64,000 nt of DNA from Moorella glycerini (GTDB taxonomy: Bacteria > Bacillota > DSM-521 > Neomoorellales > Neomoorellaceae): assembly GCF_009735625.1 (NCBI RefSeq), contig NZ_CP046244.1:2480001-2544000 (forward strand), read 5' to 3'. The notes beneath the pieces are model-generated. The model ran no database searches and was not told the DNA's origin. It was given only the letters and a program-made list of their open reading frames with translations. Within the stretch, counting starts at the first letter, position 1. Each line of letters opens with the position of its first letter. The position numbers were made by a program, and so were the translations under genes. This document shows, in pieces, positions 33,426 to 42,117 of this stretch.

Positions 33426-34766
33426 TTGTCGGCAATTCCCCAGAAGGCGGACCTGTTGCTTACCGGCGGCTATGTGCTAACCATGAATGAGCGGCAGGAG
33501 CGCCTGGTTAAAGGAGCGGTGGCCATTAAAGGGAGCCGCCTGGTAGGCGTGGGCGAGGCGGAGGCCTTAAAGGCTCAATTTGTGGCCGACAAAGTTATTG
33601 ATTGTACCGGTGCTATCATAATGCCCGGTCTGGTAAATGCCCATACCCATGAAACCCTTACCCGGGGCCTGGCCGAGGATTTGCCCTTGATGCGCTGGCT
33701 GCAAGAGATCTGTTATCCCCTTGAGAAGAATTATACCGCCGCAGATATGCAGGCGGCAGCCCTCATGAACCAGCTGGAAATGATAAGAGGAGGCATTACC
33801 TGCTTTATCGATATTTTCCGCTTTGCGGATGCCGCAGCAGCGGTGGCCCGGGAATCGGGCCTTCGGGCCATCTTCTCCCCCCAGATTATTGACGAGTTCT
33901 CCTCCTTTGGGGAATCCCTGCCCCGCACCGAAAGGCTCATAAAGGAGTGGCACGGTTGCTGCGACAACCGGATCCAGGTGTGGGTGGGAGTGCATGCGCC
34001 CTATTCCAACTCACCGGCGGTTTACCGCCAGGCCCGGGAACTGGCCAACCGCTACGGGGTGGGCCTCCACACTCATCTGGCGGAAACCCGCGATGAAGTG
34101 CGCCTTATCGCCGAGAAATATGGCAAGACTCCGGCCCGGCATCTTTTTGATCTGGGAGTTTTTGACGGCCCCTCGGTGGTGGCCCACTGCGTGCACCTCT
34201 CGGAAGAGGATATGGATATCCTGGCCCGGCAGAAGGTGGGGATTGCTTACAATCCCACGAGCAATATTAAAATGGCGGCCGGCATAGCCCCGGTTCCCCA
34301 GATGCTGGCCAAAGGCTGCCGGGTGGGGTTAGGTACGGATTCAAACTTAAGCAATAACAATTTAGATATGTTTGAAGAAATGAGATGGGGTTCCTACATC
34401 CAGAAAATGGCTCATAATGATGCCGGGATCCTGCCGGCTTACCGGATGCTGCACCTGGCCACCATGGGTAGCGCTGCTGCCCTGGGTTTGGATAAGGAAA
34501 TTGGCTCCCTGGAAGTGGGAAAAAAGGCGGACATTATAGTGTTAAGCCTTAAGGCGCCCCACCTGTGGCCTGTTTATACAGACCGGGCCGACAATGTGGT
34601 GGAGCAGATAGTGTATTCGGCCAGGGCTGACGACGTAATTACCACTATTGTGGATGGCCGCCTCCTTATGGAAGACAAAAAAGTTTTAACCATTGATGAA
34701 GATAGGGCCTTCCATCAGGTGCAGAGTGCTGCTGCCAGCCTGTATGAAAGGAGTTTTGGGCAGTGA
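33426..34766 (+). CDS. Amidohydrolase, third of the cluster (canonical active site)
   Basis: A 446-residue hydrolase of the MTA/SAH deaminase-SsnA group with an intact site: His73 and His75 (NAHTHETL), His217 and Glu220 (HTHLAET), His254 (VAHCVHL) and Asp305 (LGTDSNLSNNN). It therefore probably deaminates or hydrolyses an aromatic amine or ring. The start is TTG 33426, seven bases after GGAGGT; the overlapping ATG at 33419 is in another frame and soon stops. The stop overlaps the GTG of AOR-2, so hydrolase and AOR are translationally coupled. Confidence 0.9.
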   Translation: MSAIPQKADLLLTGGYVLTMNERQERLVKGAVAIKGSRLVGVGEAEALKAQFVADKVIDCTGAIIMPGLVNAHTHETLTRGLAEDLPLMRWLQEICYPLEKNYTAADMQAAALMNQLEMIRGGITCFIDIFRFADAAAAVARESGLRAIFSPQIIDEFSSFGESLPRTERLIKEWHGCCDNRIQVWVGVHAPYSNSPAVYRQARELANRYGVGLHTHLAETRDEVRLIAEKYGKTPARHLFDLGVFDGPSVVAHCVHLSEEDMDILARQKVGIAYNPTSNIKMAAGIAPVPQMLAKGCRVGLGTDSNLSNNNLDMFEEMRWGSYIQKMAHNDAGILPAYRMLHLATMGSAAALGLDKEIGSLEVGKKADIIVLSLKAPHLWPVYTDRADNVVEQIVYSARADDVITTIVDGRLLMEDKKVLTIDEDRAFHQVQSAAASLYERSFGQ

Positions 34767-36682
34767 AGAGTGTTAAAGGCGACACCGTGTTACGGGTAAA
34801 CCTGTCCACCGGCCAGAGCAGGATCGAAAAATTGAGCCCACACTTTGTGGCTGATTACCTTGGGGGCCGTGGCTTTACCTCTCGCCTTATGCTGGAGGAA
34901 ATAGGTGCCGAGGTTGATCCTTTAGGTCCGGAGAATAAACTTTTCTTCGCTACCGGCCCCTTTACCGGCACGTCGTGGCCCTCTTCTTCCCGCTATACCG
35001 TGGCGGCCAAATCACCTCTAACAGGCATCCTGGGCGATGCCAATTCAGGAGGTTTCTGGGCGGTAGAACTTAAACGGGCGGGTTATGACGCTCTGATAAT
35101 TGAGGGCCGGAGCCCGGAACCGGTTTACCTTTTCATTGACGACAGTCAGGTGAGCTTGAGGAGCGCCCGAGGTATATGGGGCAAGGATTTCATTACGGCT
35201 ACCGACTTGATTCGGGAGGAGCTAGGGGACCCTGAAATTAAAGTAGCCGGAATCGGGCAGGCCGGCGAGAACCTGGTGCGTTTTGCAGCCGTAATGAATG
35301 ACTACTACCGGGCCGCCGGCAGGACCGGTATGGGCGCAGTCATGGGCTCCAAGAATCTAAAAGCCATTGCCGTAAGGGGTAGCCAGGGCGTTCGCCCGGC
35401 CGACATGGAGCGTTTCCAGCGGGCAGTTGCAGTCGCTTACCAGAAGAACATGGCCAGCCCCTGGCTGCGTAGCTTTCGGGATGCCGGTACGGCTATGCTG
35501 GTGGACCTGTGCGCGCCTCTGGGCATCATGTCCACCCGTAACTTTGCCAGCGGGGTTTTCCCCCATTGGCGGAAGATCAATGCAGAGGCCTTTCGCAGCC
35601 GCTATCGGATGACCAACGGGGCCTGTGCCAACTGCGTTAATCGGTGCGATAAACGCCTGGTGGTGCTGGAAGGCCAATACCGGGGCCTCTTTGGCCGGGC
35701 GCCGGAGTATGAGGCTATTTCCGCCTTCGGCCCCCGGTGCGACATCGACGATCTGGACGCCATAGTCTATGCCAACCATCTCTGCAACCTTTATGGGATG
35801 GACGTCATGTCGGCAGGGGGCGTCATTGCCTTTGCCATCGATCTCTTCCAGGCCGGCCTGTTGACCCCTGAAGAAACCGGTGGCCAGGTTCTCAAGTGGG
35901 GTGATCCCGAGCTTCTGGTGAACCTGGTCCAGGATATAGCCTTCCGGAAGGGTCTGGGTGATCTCCTGGCCGAAGGTGAGCGCCGGCTGGCACAACACGT
36001 GGGCGATGCTGCCAGGGAACTGGAGACGGATATTAAAGGTTTGGAAATGGTCGGCGGGGACATCCGGGGCCAGTTGGAGCATGCCCTGGGTTGGGCCGTG
36101 GCCAGCCGGGGCTGCGACCATTTGCGCGGTCTGGCCAACGTGGTCCTTTTTGGGGACCGGGAGACAGTGGAGAAAGTTTTTGGCAGGGAAAAGTTTCCGG
36201 AAATCCTGGACAGCCACTCCCCCAAATATAAGGGCTACGTTATTAACTGGTGTGAGAATTTCCTGAGCGCCGTGGATGCCCTGGGCCTTTGCAAGTATGT
36301 CACGGCTTACCCGGTCTTCCTGCCGGAAGACCTCTGTGAAGCCTATGCCGCCCTTACCGGTCGGGAGGTAACTCCCGAGTACTTCATGCTGTGCGGGGAG
36401 CGCATCACCAACGTGGAGCGCCTGTTTAATCTGCGCCAGGGCCTTACGGCGGCGGACGACATCGTTGGCCTGAAATTCACCAAACCCATGCCGGAAGGCC
36501 CGGCCAAGGGAATAGCTGTGGAAATCGAACCCATGGTCGCCGAATACTACCGGGTCCGCCACTGGGATGCCCAGGGGGTACCTACCAGGGCCAAGCTGCA
36601 GGAGCTGGGACTTTTGGACGCAGGGTTGCAAGTGGCTGAGGCCAGGGGGTTAACCCTATCAGAGGGGGGAAAAGAGAATTGA
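34763..36682 (+). CDS. Aldehyde:ferredoxin oxidoreductase family protein (AOR-2)
   Basis: A 639-residue AOR paralogue. The N-terminal pterin-binding domain is present. The RTGMGAVMGSKNLKAIAVRG motif carries Thr where AOR-1 and AOR-3 have Gly. Cluster cysteines lie in CANCVNRC, with a fourth in the late LGLCKYV segment; the GMDVMSAGGVIAFA block replaces the usual GLDT. These changes set it apart from AOR-1, suggesting a different aldehyde or a different reaction. GTG start overlaps the upstream amidohydrolase stop, and its own stop overlaps the next Fe-S gene by 4 bases, so three proteins are made in a coupled series. Confidence 0.9.
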   Translation: MKSVKGDTVLRVNLSTGQSRIEKLSPHFVADYLGGRGFTSRLMLEEIGAEVDPLGPENKLFFATGPFTGTSWPSSSRYTVAAKSPLTGILGDANSGGFWAVELKRAGYDALIIEGRSPEPVYLFIDDSQVSLRSARGIWGKDFITATDLIREELGDPEIKVAGIGQAGENLVRFAAVMNDYYRAAGRTGMGAVMGSKNLKAIAVRGSQGVRPADMERFQRAVAVAYQKNMASPWLRSFRDAGTAMLVDLCAPLGIMSTRNFASGVFPHWRKINAEAFRSRYRMTNGACANCVNRCDKRLVVLEGQYRGLFGRAPEYEAISAFGPRCDIDDLDAIVYANHLCNLYGMDVMSAGGVIAFAIDLFQAGLLTPEETGGQVLKWGDPELLVNLVQDIAFRKGLGDLLAEGERRLAQHVGDAARELETDIKGLEMVGGDIRGQLEHALGWAVASRGCDHLRGLANVVLFGDRETVEKVFGREKFPEILDSHSPKYKGYVINWCENFLSAVDALGLCKYVTAYPVFLPEDLCEAYAALTGREVTPEYFMLCGERITNVERLFNLRQGLTAADDIVGLKFTKPMPEGPAKGIAVEIEPMVAEYYRVRHWDAQGVPTRAKLQELGLLDAGLQVAEARGLTLSEGGKEN

Positions 36683-37152
36683 AAAAGTTGCTCGTTGATT
36701 ATAGCAAATGCACCGGATGCGGTTCCTGCGAGATGCACTGTTCTTCCCGGAGCGGAGAATTCAACCCCCTCTTAAGCTTCATCAATGTGGTGCGCAGGGA
36801 AAAGGAAGGTGCCTTCATCCCCCTGGTCTGCGCCCACTGCGAGGAGCCGGTCTGCCAGGCGGTATGCCCTTACGGCGCCATTAGCAGGGTAGACGGAATC
36901 GTGCGGGTGGAACAACAAAAATGTCGCGGCTGCCGCCTGTGTCTGCAGGTATGTCCCTTTGGCGCCCTTCGGCAGTTGCCCGGCCAGAAGACGGTGCAGA
37001 AATGCGACCTCTGTGGTGGGGACCCCCAGTGCGCCCGATATTGCCCCAGCGGGTCCTTACAATACGTGGAAGAGGAAGTCTATAACCGTAGCCGGCGGCG
37101 CGAACTGGCGGCGCGGGTTTGGGATGAAGCCACCTCTGAAAGGAGCACGTAA
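36679..37152 (+). CDS. 4Fe-4S ferredoxin-type partner of AOR-2
   Basis: A 157-residue polyferredoxin-like protein with cysteine groups CTGCGSCEMHC, CAHCEEPVCQAVC, CRGCRLCLQVC and CDLCGGDPQCARYC. TTG start at 36679 inside the AOR-2 stop, with a GGGGGGAAAAG site. It most likely accepts electrons from AOR-2. The fourth group, with its GGDPQC insertion, is shared with the partner of AOR-3 and absent from that of AOR-1. Confidence 0.9.
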   Translation: MKKLLVDYSKCTGCGSCEMHCSSRSGEFNPLLSFINVVRREKEGAFIPLVCAHCEEPVCQAVCPYGAISRVDGIVRVEQQKCRGCRLCLQVCPFGALRQLPGQKTVQKCDLCGGDPQCARYCPSGSLQYVEEEVYNRSRRRELAARVWDEATSERST

Positions 37153-37155
37153 ACT

Positions 37156-38091
37156 ATGCCCGGAGTAGACCAACCCGGCCGGTTTCAAGGAGTTATAACC
37201 GCCCTCCTTACTCCTTTTACGCGGGGCGGGCAGGAAGTAGATATGGGCGCCCTTAAAGGGTTGTGCGAGTGGCAGATAAAAGCCGGGATACACTGCCTGT
37301 TCCCCCTGGGCACCACCGGCGAGGGCCTGTTACTGTCACCGGAAGAAAGAAAACGGGCGGCTGAAGCAGTGGTGGAGCAGGTGGCCGGGCGTATCCCGGT
37401 GATCTTGCATGTAGGGCATATAAGCACCTCGGTAAGCTGTGACCTGGCCCTGCATGCCGCCGCCACCGGGGCCGATGCCGTAGCAGTGATAGCACCCTAC
37501 TTCTATCCCCTGGACGAGGAAGCCCTGGTGAACCACCTGGTGGCGGTAGCCCGATCCGTGCCCCGGCTGCCGGTTTTCCTGTATAACAATCCGGCCACTG
37601 CCGTAAACAGCATCAGCCGACGGGTTTTCCGGCGGGTCAGCCAGGCATGCGATAACATCATGGGTCTAAAAGACAGTAGTAAAAGCCTGGAAATCCTGGC
37701 TGGCTTTGTGGAGGAACGGGAGCCGGGCCAGGTGGTGCTGGTAGGCGGGGATGGTCTAGTCTATGAGGCCCTGGAGTTGGGCGCCGCCGGTTGTGTGAGC
37801 AGCCTGTCCGGGGTATTCCCCTGGGCCATGCTGGATATTTACCGCCTCTGGCAGACGGGCGATAAGGAAGGAGCCCGGTCGGCCCAGACCCGTGCCCGGG
37901 CCCTGCAGCAAGCCCTCCAAAAAGGCCCTTACTACGCTAGCTGTAAAAAGATTTTAAAGTGGATGGGCCTGCCAGGCGGTGAGGTACGGCCTCCTATGCG
38001 CGATTTGACCGCGGATGAGGAAAGGATGGTTCTGGAGGCCTTAGAGGGATTTCAGCATGTTAAAAGAGGTGGCACCCATGGAACTCCGTAG
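37156..38091 (+). CDS. DHDPS/N-acetylneuraminate lyase-family aldolase
   Basis: A 311-residue class I aldolase of the DapA superfamily. Visible are the substrate loop PLGTTGEG, the catalytic tyrosine in FLYNNPA, the Schiff-base lysine in IMGLKDSS and the VGGDGL segment. The family uses pyruvate or 2-oxo acids in reversible aldol or dehydration reactions (dihydrodipicolinate, KDG, 2-keto-3-deoxy-pentonate and others). No lysine-pathway gene adjoins it, and the next gene encodes an IlvD-like dehydratase, a pairing also seen in sugar-acid catabolism. ATG behind AAAGGAG; the end overlaps the next gene. Confidence 0.9.
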   Translation: MPGVDQPGRFQGVITALLTPFTRGGQEVDMGALKGLCEWQIKAGIHCLFPLGTTGEGLLLSPEERKRAAEAVVEQVAGRIPVILHVGHISTSVSCDLALHAAATGADAVAVIAPYFYPLDEEALVNHLVAVARSVPRLPVFLYNNPATAVNSISRRVFRRVSQACDNIMGLKDSSKSLEILAGFVEEREPGQVVLVGGDGLVYEALELGAAGCVSSLSGVFPWAMLDIYRLWQTGDKEGARSAQTRARALQQALQKGPYYASCKKILKWMGLPGGEVRPPMRDLTADEERMVLEALEGFQHVKRGGTHGTP

Positions 38092-39748
38092 CCGTAAAGT
38101 GGTGAGCGGACCAGAGCGCCTTCCCTGGTCGGCCAACCTTAAAGCCTGTGGCTTTACCGATTTGGAGTTGTCCCAGCCTCTGGTGGCAGTAGCCAATAGC
38201 TGGAATGAAATCTGCCCGGGTCATATTCACCTGCGCAGCATATCTCAGGCCGTGAAGGACGGCATACGCCTGGCCGGCGGCACTCCCATGGAATTCAACA
38301 CCATGGCCATCTGCGACGCTCTGGCTCAGGGGCACGAAGGGATGCGATATGTTCTGCCCAGCCGCGAAGTCATTACGGCTGCCATTGAGCTGACGGTGCA
38401 GGCTTACCAGTTTGACGCCCTGGTACTTATAGGCTCCTGCGATAAAATTCTCCCGGCCCAGCTCATGGCAGCCGGGCGTCTGAACATCCCCACTCTGATG
38501 ATAACGGGCGGCCCTATGCTCCAGGCCACCCACCGGGGCCAGAAGGTGGCCCCGACCGATGTCCTGGAGAGCCTGATGCGCCTGCGCCGCGGGGAAATGG
38601 AGGCAGCCGAACTTAAAGCGCTGGCAGAAGCCTCTTTCCCCACTGCCGGGTCCTGCCTGGGAGTCTGGACTGCCAATTCCATGGCTTGTGTAGCCGAAGC
38701 CCTGGGAATGACTCTACCAGGTTCGGGGACCATCCCGGCCGTCTACTCCCGGCGCCTGTGGCTGGCTAAAGAAACAGGTATTAAAGTAATGGAACTGCTC
38801 CGCCGAGGTATTAAGCCATCGGACATTATGACCCGCGAGGCTTTTGTCAATGCCATCAGGGTGGCCATGGCCCTGGGAGCCTCCACCAACGTGTTTTTGC
38901 ACCTGCCAGCCATTGCCGCCGAACTGGACTTAACGATTGATCTTGACCTTTTCGACGCCCTAAGCCACACCACTCCGCGCTTGTGTACCCTCAACCCGGG
39001 CGGCCCCCACGTCATACCGGATCTCGACGAAGCCGGCGGAGTCCAGGCTGTTATGCTTGAACTGGGCGACCTCATCAACGGCGAGGCCTTGACCGGAACC
39101 GGGCGTACGGTGAGAGAAAACCTGGCAGGGAAAAGGGTTTTGAACCCGGAAGTGATCCGGCCGCGGGCCCGCCCGGTGGCACCGGAGGGGGGGCTGGCGG
39201 TCCTCAAGGGCAGTCTGGCCCCCCGGGGCGCCGTGGTCCGGACCGCCACTATAGACCTGGGCAGCCGGCATTTTTGCGGCCGGGCCAGGGTATTTGAATC
39301 TGAGGAAGCAGCCACCGGGGCCATACTTTCCGGCCGCATTTCCCCGGGGGATGTTATGGTAGTGCGCTACGAGGGGCCACGGGGCGGGCCCGGCATGCGG
39401 GAAATGTTGACGGCTTCGGCCACCCTCAATGGAGCAGGGCTGGGCACCCAGGTAGCCCTGATCACCGACGGCCGTTTCTCCGGGGCCAGCCGGGGTATAT
39501 GCATAGGCCACATCTCGCCCGAAGCAGCCGAGGGCGGTCCCATCGCCCTGGTTCAGGAGGGGGACTTGATTGAGATTGACTTAGAGAGGCGTACCCTGGA
39601 TATCTGCCTGTCGAAAGAAGAGCTGAACGAGCGGCGGCGGGCCTGGCAGCCGCCTCCGCCCCGGATAACCAGGGGGTATCTTGGCCTTTATGCCAGGGTG
39701 GCTAGCTCTGCCGATAAAGGAGCTGCCGTTAACCCTGGCTGGCTCTAA
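38078..39748 (+). CDS. IlvD/Edd-family dehydratase
   Basis: I choose ATG 38078 (MELRSRKVVSGPERLP) behind AAAGAGGTGG; an earlier in-frame ATG is at 38057. The roughly 556-residue protein has IlvD/Edd family motifs: NSWNEICPGHIHL, PMEFNTMAICDALAQGHEGM, the Fe-S cysteine in GSCDKI, PTAGSCLGVWTANSMACVAEALG and the late TDGRFSGASRGICIGHISPEAA. Members dehydrate dihydroxy acids or aldonic acids. Canonical IlvD has NCDK where this reads SCDK. An IlvC-like gene follows, but no acetolactate synthase gene is present, so a catabolic or specialised role is likely (inference). Confidence 0.88.
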   Translation: MELRSRKVVSGPERLPWSANLKACGFTDLELSQPLVAVANSWNEICPGHIHLRSISQAVKDGIRLAGGTPMEFNTMAICDALAQGHEGMRYVLPSREVITAAIELTVQAYQFDALVLIGSCDKILPAQLMAAGRLNIPTLMITGGPMLQATHRGQKVAPTDVLESLMRLRRGEMEAAELKALAEASFPTAGSCLGVWTANSMACVAEALGMTLPGSGTIPAVYSRRLWLAKETGIKVMELLRRGIKPSDIMTREAFVNAIRVAMALGASTNVFLHLPAIAAELDLTIDLDLFDALSHTTPRLCTLNPGGPHVIPDLDEAGGVQAVMLELGDLINGEALTGTGRTVRENLAGKRVLNPEVIRPRARPVAPEGGLAVLKGSLAPRGAVVRTATIDLGSRHFCGRARVFESEEAATGAILSGRISPGDVMVVRYEGPRGGPGMREMLTASATLNGAGLGTQVALITDGRFSGASRGICIGHISPEAAEGGPIALVQEGDLIEIDLERRTLDICLSKEELNERRRAWQPPPPRITRGYLGLYARVASSADKGAAVNPGWL

Positions 39749-39779
39749 AATCCAGGTTTAAGGGAAGGAGATAAACACT

Positions 39780-40772
39780 ATGCCCAGGATTTATTACGAC
39801 CAGGATGCCGATCTTTCCTATCTGAAGGACAAAACGGTGGCCATTGTAGGCTATGGTAACCAGGGCCGCTCACAGGCGCTGAACCTGAGGGATAGCGGCA
39901 TTAACGTTATCGTAGGCAATACCAGGGACCGGGCCTGGGATCAGGCTAAGGAGGACGGCTTTGAAACCTATCCGGTGGCTGAGGCCGTGGAGAGGGCCGA
40001 TGTCATTGCCCTGCTGGTACCTGACGAAATAGCTCCCCAGGTTTATGAGGAAAGCATTGTGCCTCATCTCAAGGAAGGAAAGGTCCTGGATTTTGCCAGC
40101 GGCTATAATGTTACCTATGATTTCATCCAATTCCCCGAGTACATCGACGTGATTATGGTAGCACCCCGTATGATCGGTCGCTCAGTGCGGGACCTCTTCG
40201 TGCAGGGAAGTGGTGGACCCAGCCTGGTAGGCGTTCACCAGGATTATTCCGGCCAGGCCTGGGAGAGGGCCCTGGCCTTTGCCAAGGGAATAGGCTCCAC
40301 CCGGGTGGGTGCCGTAGAATCCAGCTTTGAAGAGGAGACCCGCTGCGACCTCTTCGGCGAGCAGCTGTCCGGCGGGTTGCTTTATATGATCCGGACCGCC
40401 TATGAGATTATGGTGGCCAACGGCATAAGTGAGGAGGCCGCTATCCTGGAGCTCGTGGCTTCCGGTGAGCGGGAGGAAACGGTCCGGGCCATGACGGAAA
40501 TGGGTCTCTTCCATCAACTGGTGCTTCATTCCCACACCAGCCAGTACGGCCAGTTGACCCGGGGCCGACGCATGGTGACCGACAAAACCAGGATGGTAAT
40601 GGAAGAGATCATGCAGGAAATCGTGACCGGAGCCTTTGCCAAGGAGTGGATGCTGGAACAACAGGCGGGCCTGCCCCTGTTTAAGGGCCTCTGGAAGCAG
40701 AGCCTGCGCCATTCGTTCACAGCAGCAGAAAAGCGTGTACACGACAAGCTGGCTCGAAAAGAGAAGGAATAA
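39780..40772 (+). CDS. IlvC-like reductoisomerase with altered active site
   Basis: A 330-residue protein aligning along its length with class I ketol-acid reductoisomerase: dinucleotide motif VGYGNQGRSQALNLRDSG, LLVPDE, and the metal-site segment EEETRCDLFGEQLSGG. The highly conserved APKGPGH loop reads APRMIGR, so the catalytic lysine and histidine are both arginine. The C-terminal knotted domain is also divergent in the second glutamate region (ILELVASGEREET). It follows an IlvD-like gene by 31 bases but there is no ilvBN. I conclude it is a paralogue with a different 2-oxo or hydroxy-acid substrate, perhaps only a reductase. ATG behind GGAAGGAG. Confidence 0.85.
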   Translation: MPRIYYDQDADLSYLKDKTVAIVGYGNQGRSQALNLRDSGINVIVGNTRDRAWDQAKEDGFETYPVAEAVERADVIALLVPDEIAPQVYEESIVPHLKEGKVLDFASGYNVTYDFIQFPEYIDVIMVAPRMIGRSVRDLFVQGSGGPSLVGVHQDYSGQAWERALAFAKGIGSTRVGAVESSFEEETRCDLFGEQLSGGLLYMIRTAYEIMVANGISEEAAILELVASGEREETVRAMTEMGLFHQLVLHSHTSQYGQLTRGRRMVTDKTRMVMEEIMQEIVTGAFAKEWMLEQQAGLPLFKGLWKQSLRHSFTAAEKRVHDKLARKEKE

Positions 40773-40893
40773 TACTTGCCCCGGTCGGTTAACGCAGTCA
40801 TCCAGTTCGCCAGTTCTGCCCGTACCGTGCACTTAAAGCCTGGCGACCGGAGGGGGTGCAGTTGGTCCGGGATTTCCCAAGGAGGAGGTACTA

Positions 40894-41985
40894 ATGGTTA
40901 GCAGTATTGACCTGTCAGTTGATTTAGCCGGCGTCCGGTTGGCTAACCCCCTGATCTTAAGCGAAGGGCCTTTAAGTGGAAGCGCCAGGCTCATCGAAAA
41001 GGTGGCCGAGCACAGGGTGGGCGCCATTATCACCAAAAGCATACGCCAGGAAAAGGCCCAGTCGCCCAACCTTTATATGATCAAGGCCGGCCGGGGGTTG
41101 CTCAACGCTGACTGGAGCGATATGGGATTCAAGGCCTGGTGCCATGAGCTTAGGCAGCTGCAAATAAAGGTACCGTTAATCACCAATGTAGCTACCAACC
41201 ATGTGCCCCCCAGGGAAGCAGCCGAGTTCGCTGCCGTTTTGCAGGATTGCGGCGCCAGCATAGTGACGTTTTCGGATTATGAAGTGGAAAACCTGGTGGA
41301 AGTGGTGAGCCGGGCCCGCCAGAGGGTCCAGGTGCCCATAATGGTTAAACTGCCCCCCTTTGTGCCCAACCTAAACCGGTTAATCCAGCGCCTGGAAGAG
41401 GCCGGCGTCAGCGCCATTGCAGCCATGGATGCCGTAGGTCCCGGGCTGCTCATCGATATTGAGACCGGAGCCCCCCTCCTGGGAGGTCCCGGGGGCAGCG
41501 GATATTTATCTGGACCCCCAATCCTCCCCCTGGCCCTGCATTATATAGCCGAAATCAGCCGTCATGCTAAGGTTCCGGTAGTGGGTGTAGGCGGAGTGGG
41601 CGGCTACCAGGATGTACTTCAGATGATCATGGCCGGAGCTACGGCCGTAGGCCTCCATTCGGCGGCCATTCTGCAGGGGCCTGGCATCTTCGATAAGATA
41701 GCCAGTGACCTGGAACAGTATCTGGTTGGCAAGGGCTTCCAAAACCTTGGGCAACTAAGGAGACTGCTCCATCGGAGGTTAGCAGAGCAGTCGGAAATCT
41801 ACGACTGGAGGGCCAGCATAAGGCAGGAGCTCTGTAATGGCTGCGGCCTCTGCTTGAGGTCCTGCTTTAAAGGCGCCATAAATGAAGGGGCTCATGGTAT
41901 GGTAGTCGCAACTGAGGAATGTGCCGGTTGCGGGGTTTGTGTTACTACCTGCCCCAGGGGCGCCATTGCCCCGCCGGCCAGGTAA
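40894..41985 (+). CDS. Dihydroorotate dehydrogenase-like flavoprotein with C-terminal ferredoxin domain (PreA-like)
   Basis: A 363-residue protein. Residues 1-310 form an FMN barrel of the dihydroorotate/dihydropyrimidine dehydrogenase family (LANPLILSEGPLSG, MVKLPPFVPNL, VVGVGGVGGYQDVLQMIMAGATAVGLHS). Residues 310-363 carry two [4Fe-4S] motifs, CNGCGLCLRSC and CAGCGVCVTTC. This matches the PreA architecture, which reduces uracil or thymine, or runs in reverse. The PreA partner PreT is absent, so ferredoxin may be the donor. Together with the nucleoside-type transporter downstream it supports a pyrimidine- or purine-like substrate. AGGAGGT precedes the ATG. Confidence 0.87.
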   Translation: MVSSIDLSVDLAGVRLANPLILSEGPLSGSARLIEKVAEHRVGAIITKSIRQEKAQSPNLYMIKAGRGLLNADWSDMGFKAWCHELRQLQIKVPLITNVATNHVPPREAAEFAAVLQDCGASIVTFSDYEVENLVEVVSRARQRVQVPIMVKLPPFVPNLNRLIQRLEEAGVSAIAAMDAVGPGLLIDIETGAPLLGGPGGSGYLSGPPILPLALHYIAEISRHAKVPVVGVGGVGGYQDVLQMIMAGATAVGLHSAAILQGPGIFDKIASDLEQYLVGKGFQNLGQLRRLLHRRLAEQSEIYDWRASIRQELCNGCGLCLRSCFKGAINEGAHGMVVATEECAGCGVCVTTCPRGAIAPPAR

Positions 41986-42117
41986 AATTGCTTTAATGGC
42001 CCGTGGCGGGATTGCCCTGCGATAAAGGGGGGATGGAGGAAAGCATGGTTAAAGGTCGCAGGGTGGCCCGGTACCATAGGAGAAACAGGTGCCCAATAAC
42101 ACAGGAGGTGAAGGATA

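Noticed and set aside
35357-36631. 424-codon minus-strand ORF inside AOR-2
   Set aside because: Long only because of the GC-rich codon pattern of AOR-2; no domain, and the plus strand encodes a clear AOR.
38078-40772. Valine/isoleucine biosynthesis operon
   Set aside because: No acetolactate synthase genes, altered KARI active-site loop, and embedding in a catabolic cluster argue against it.
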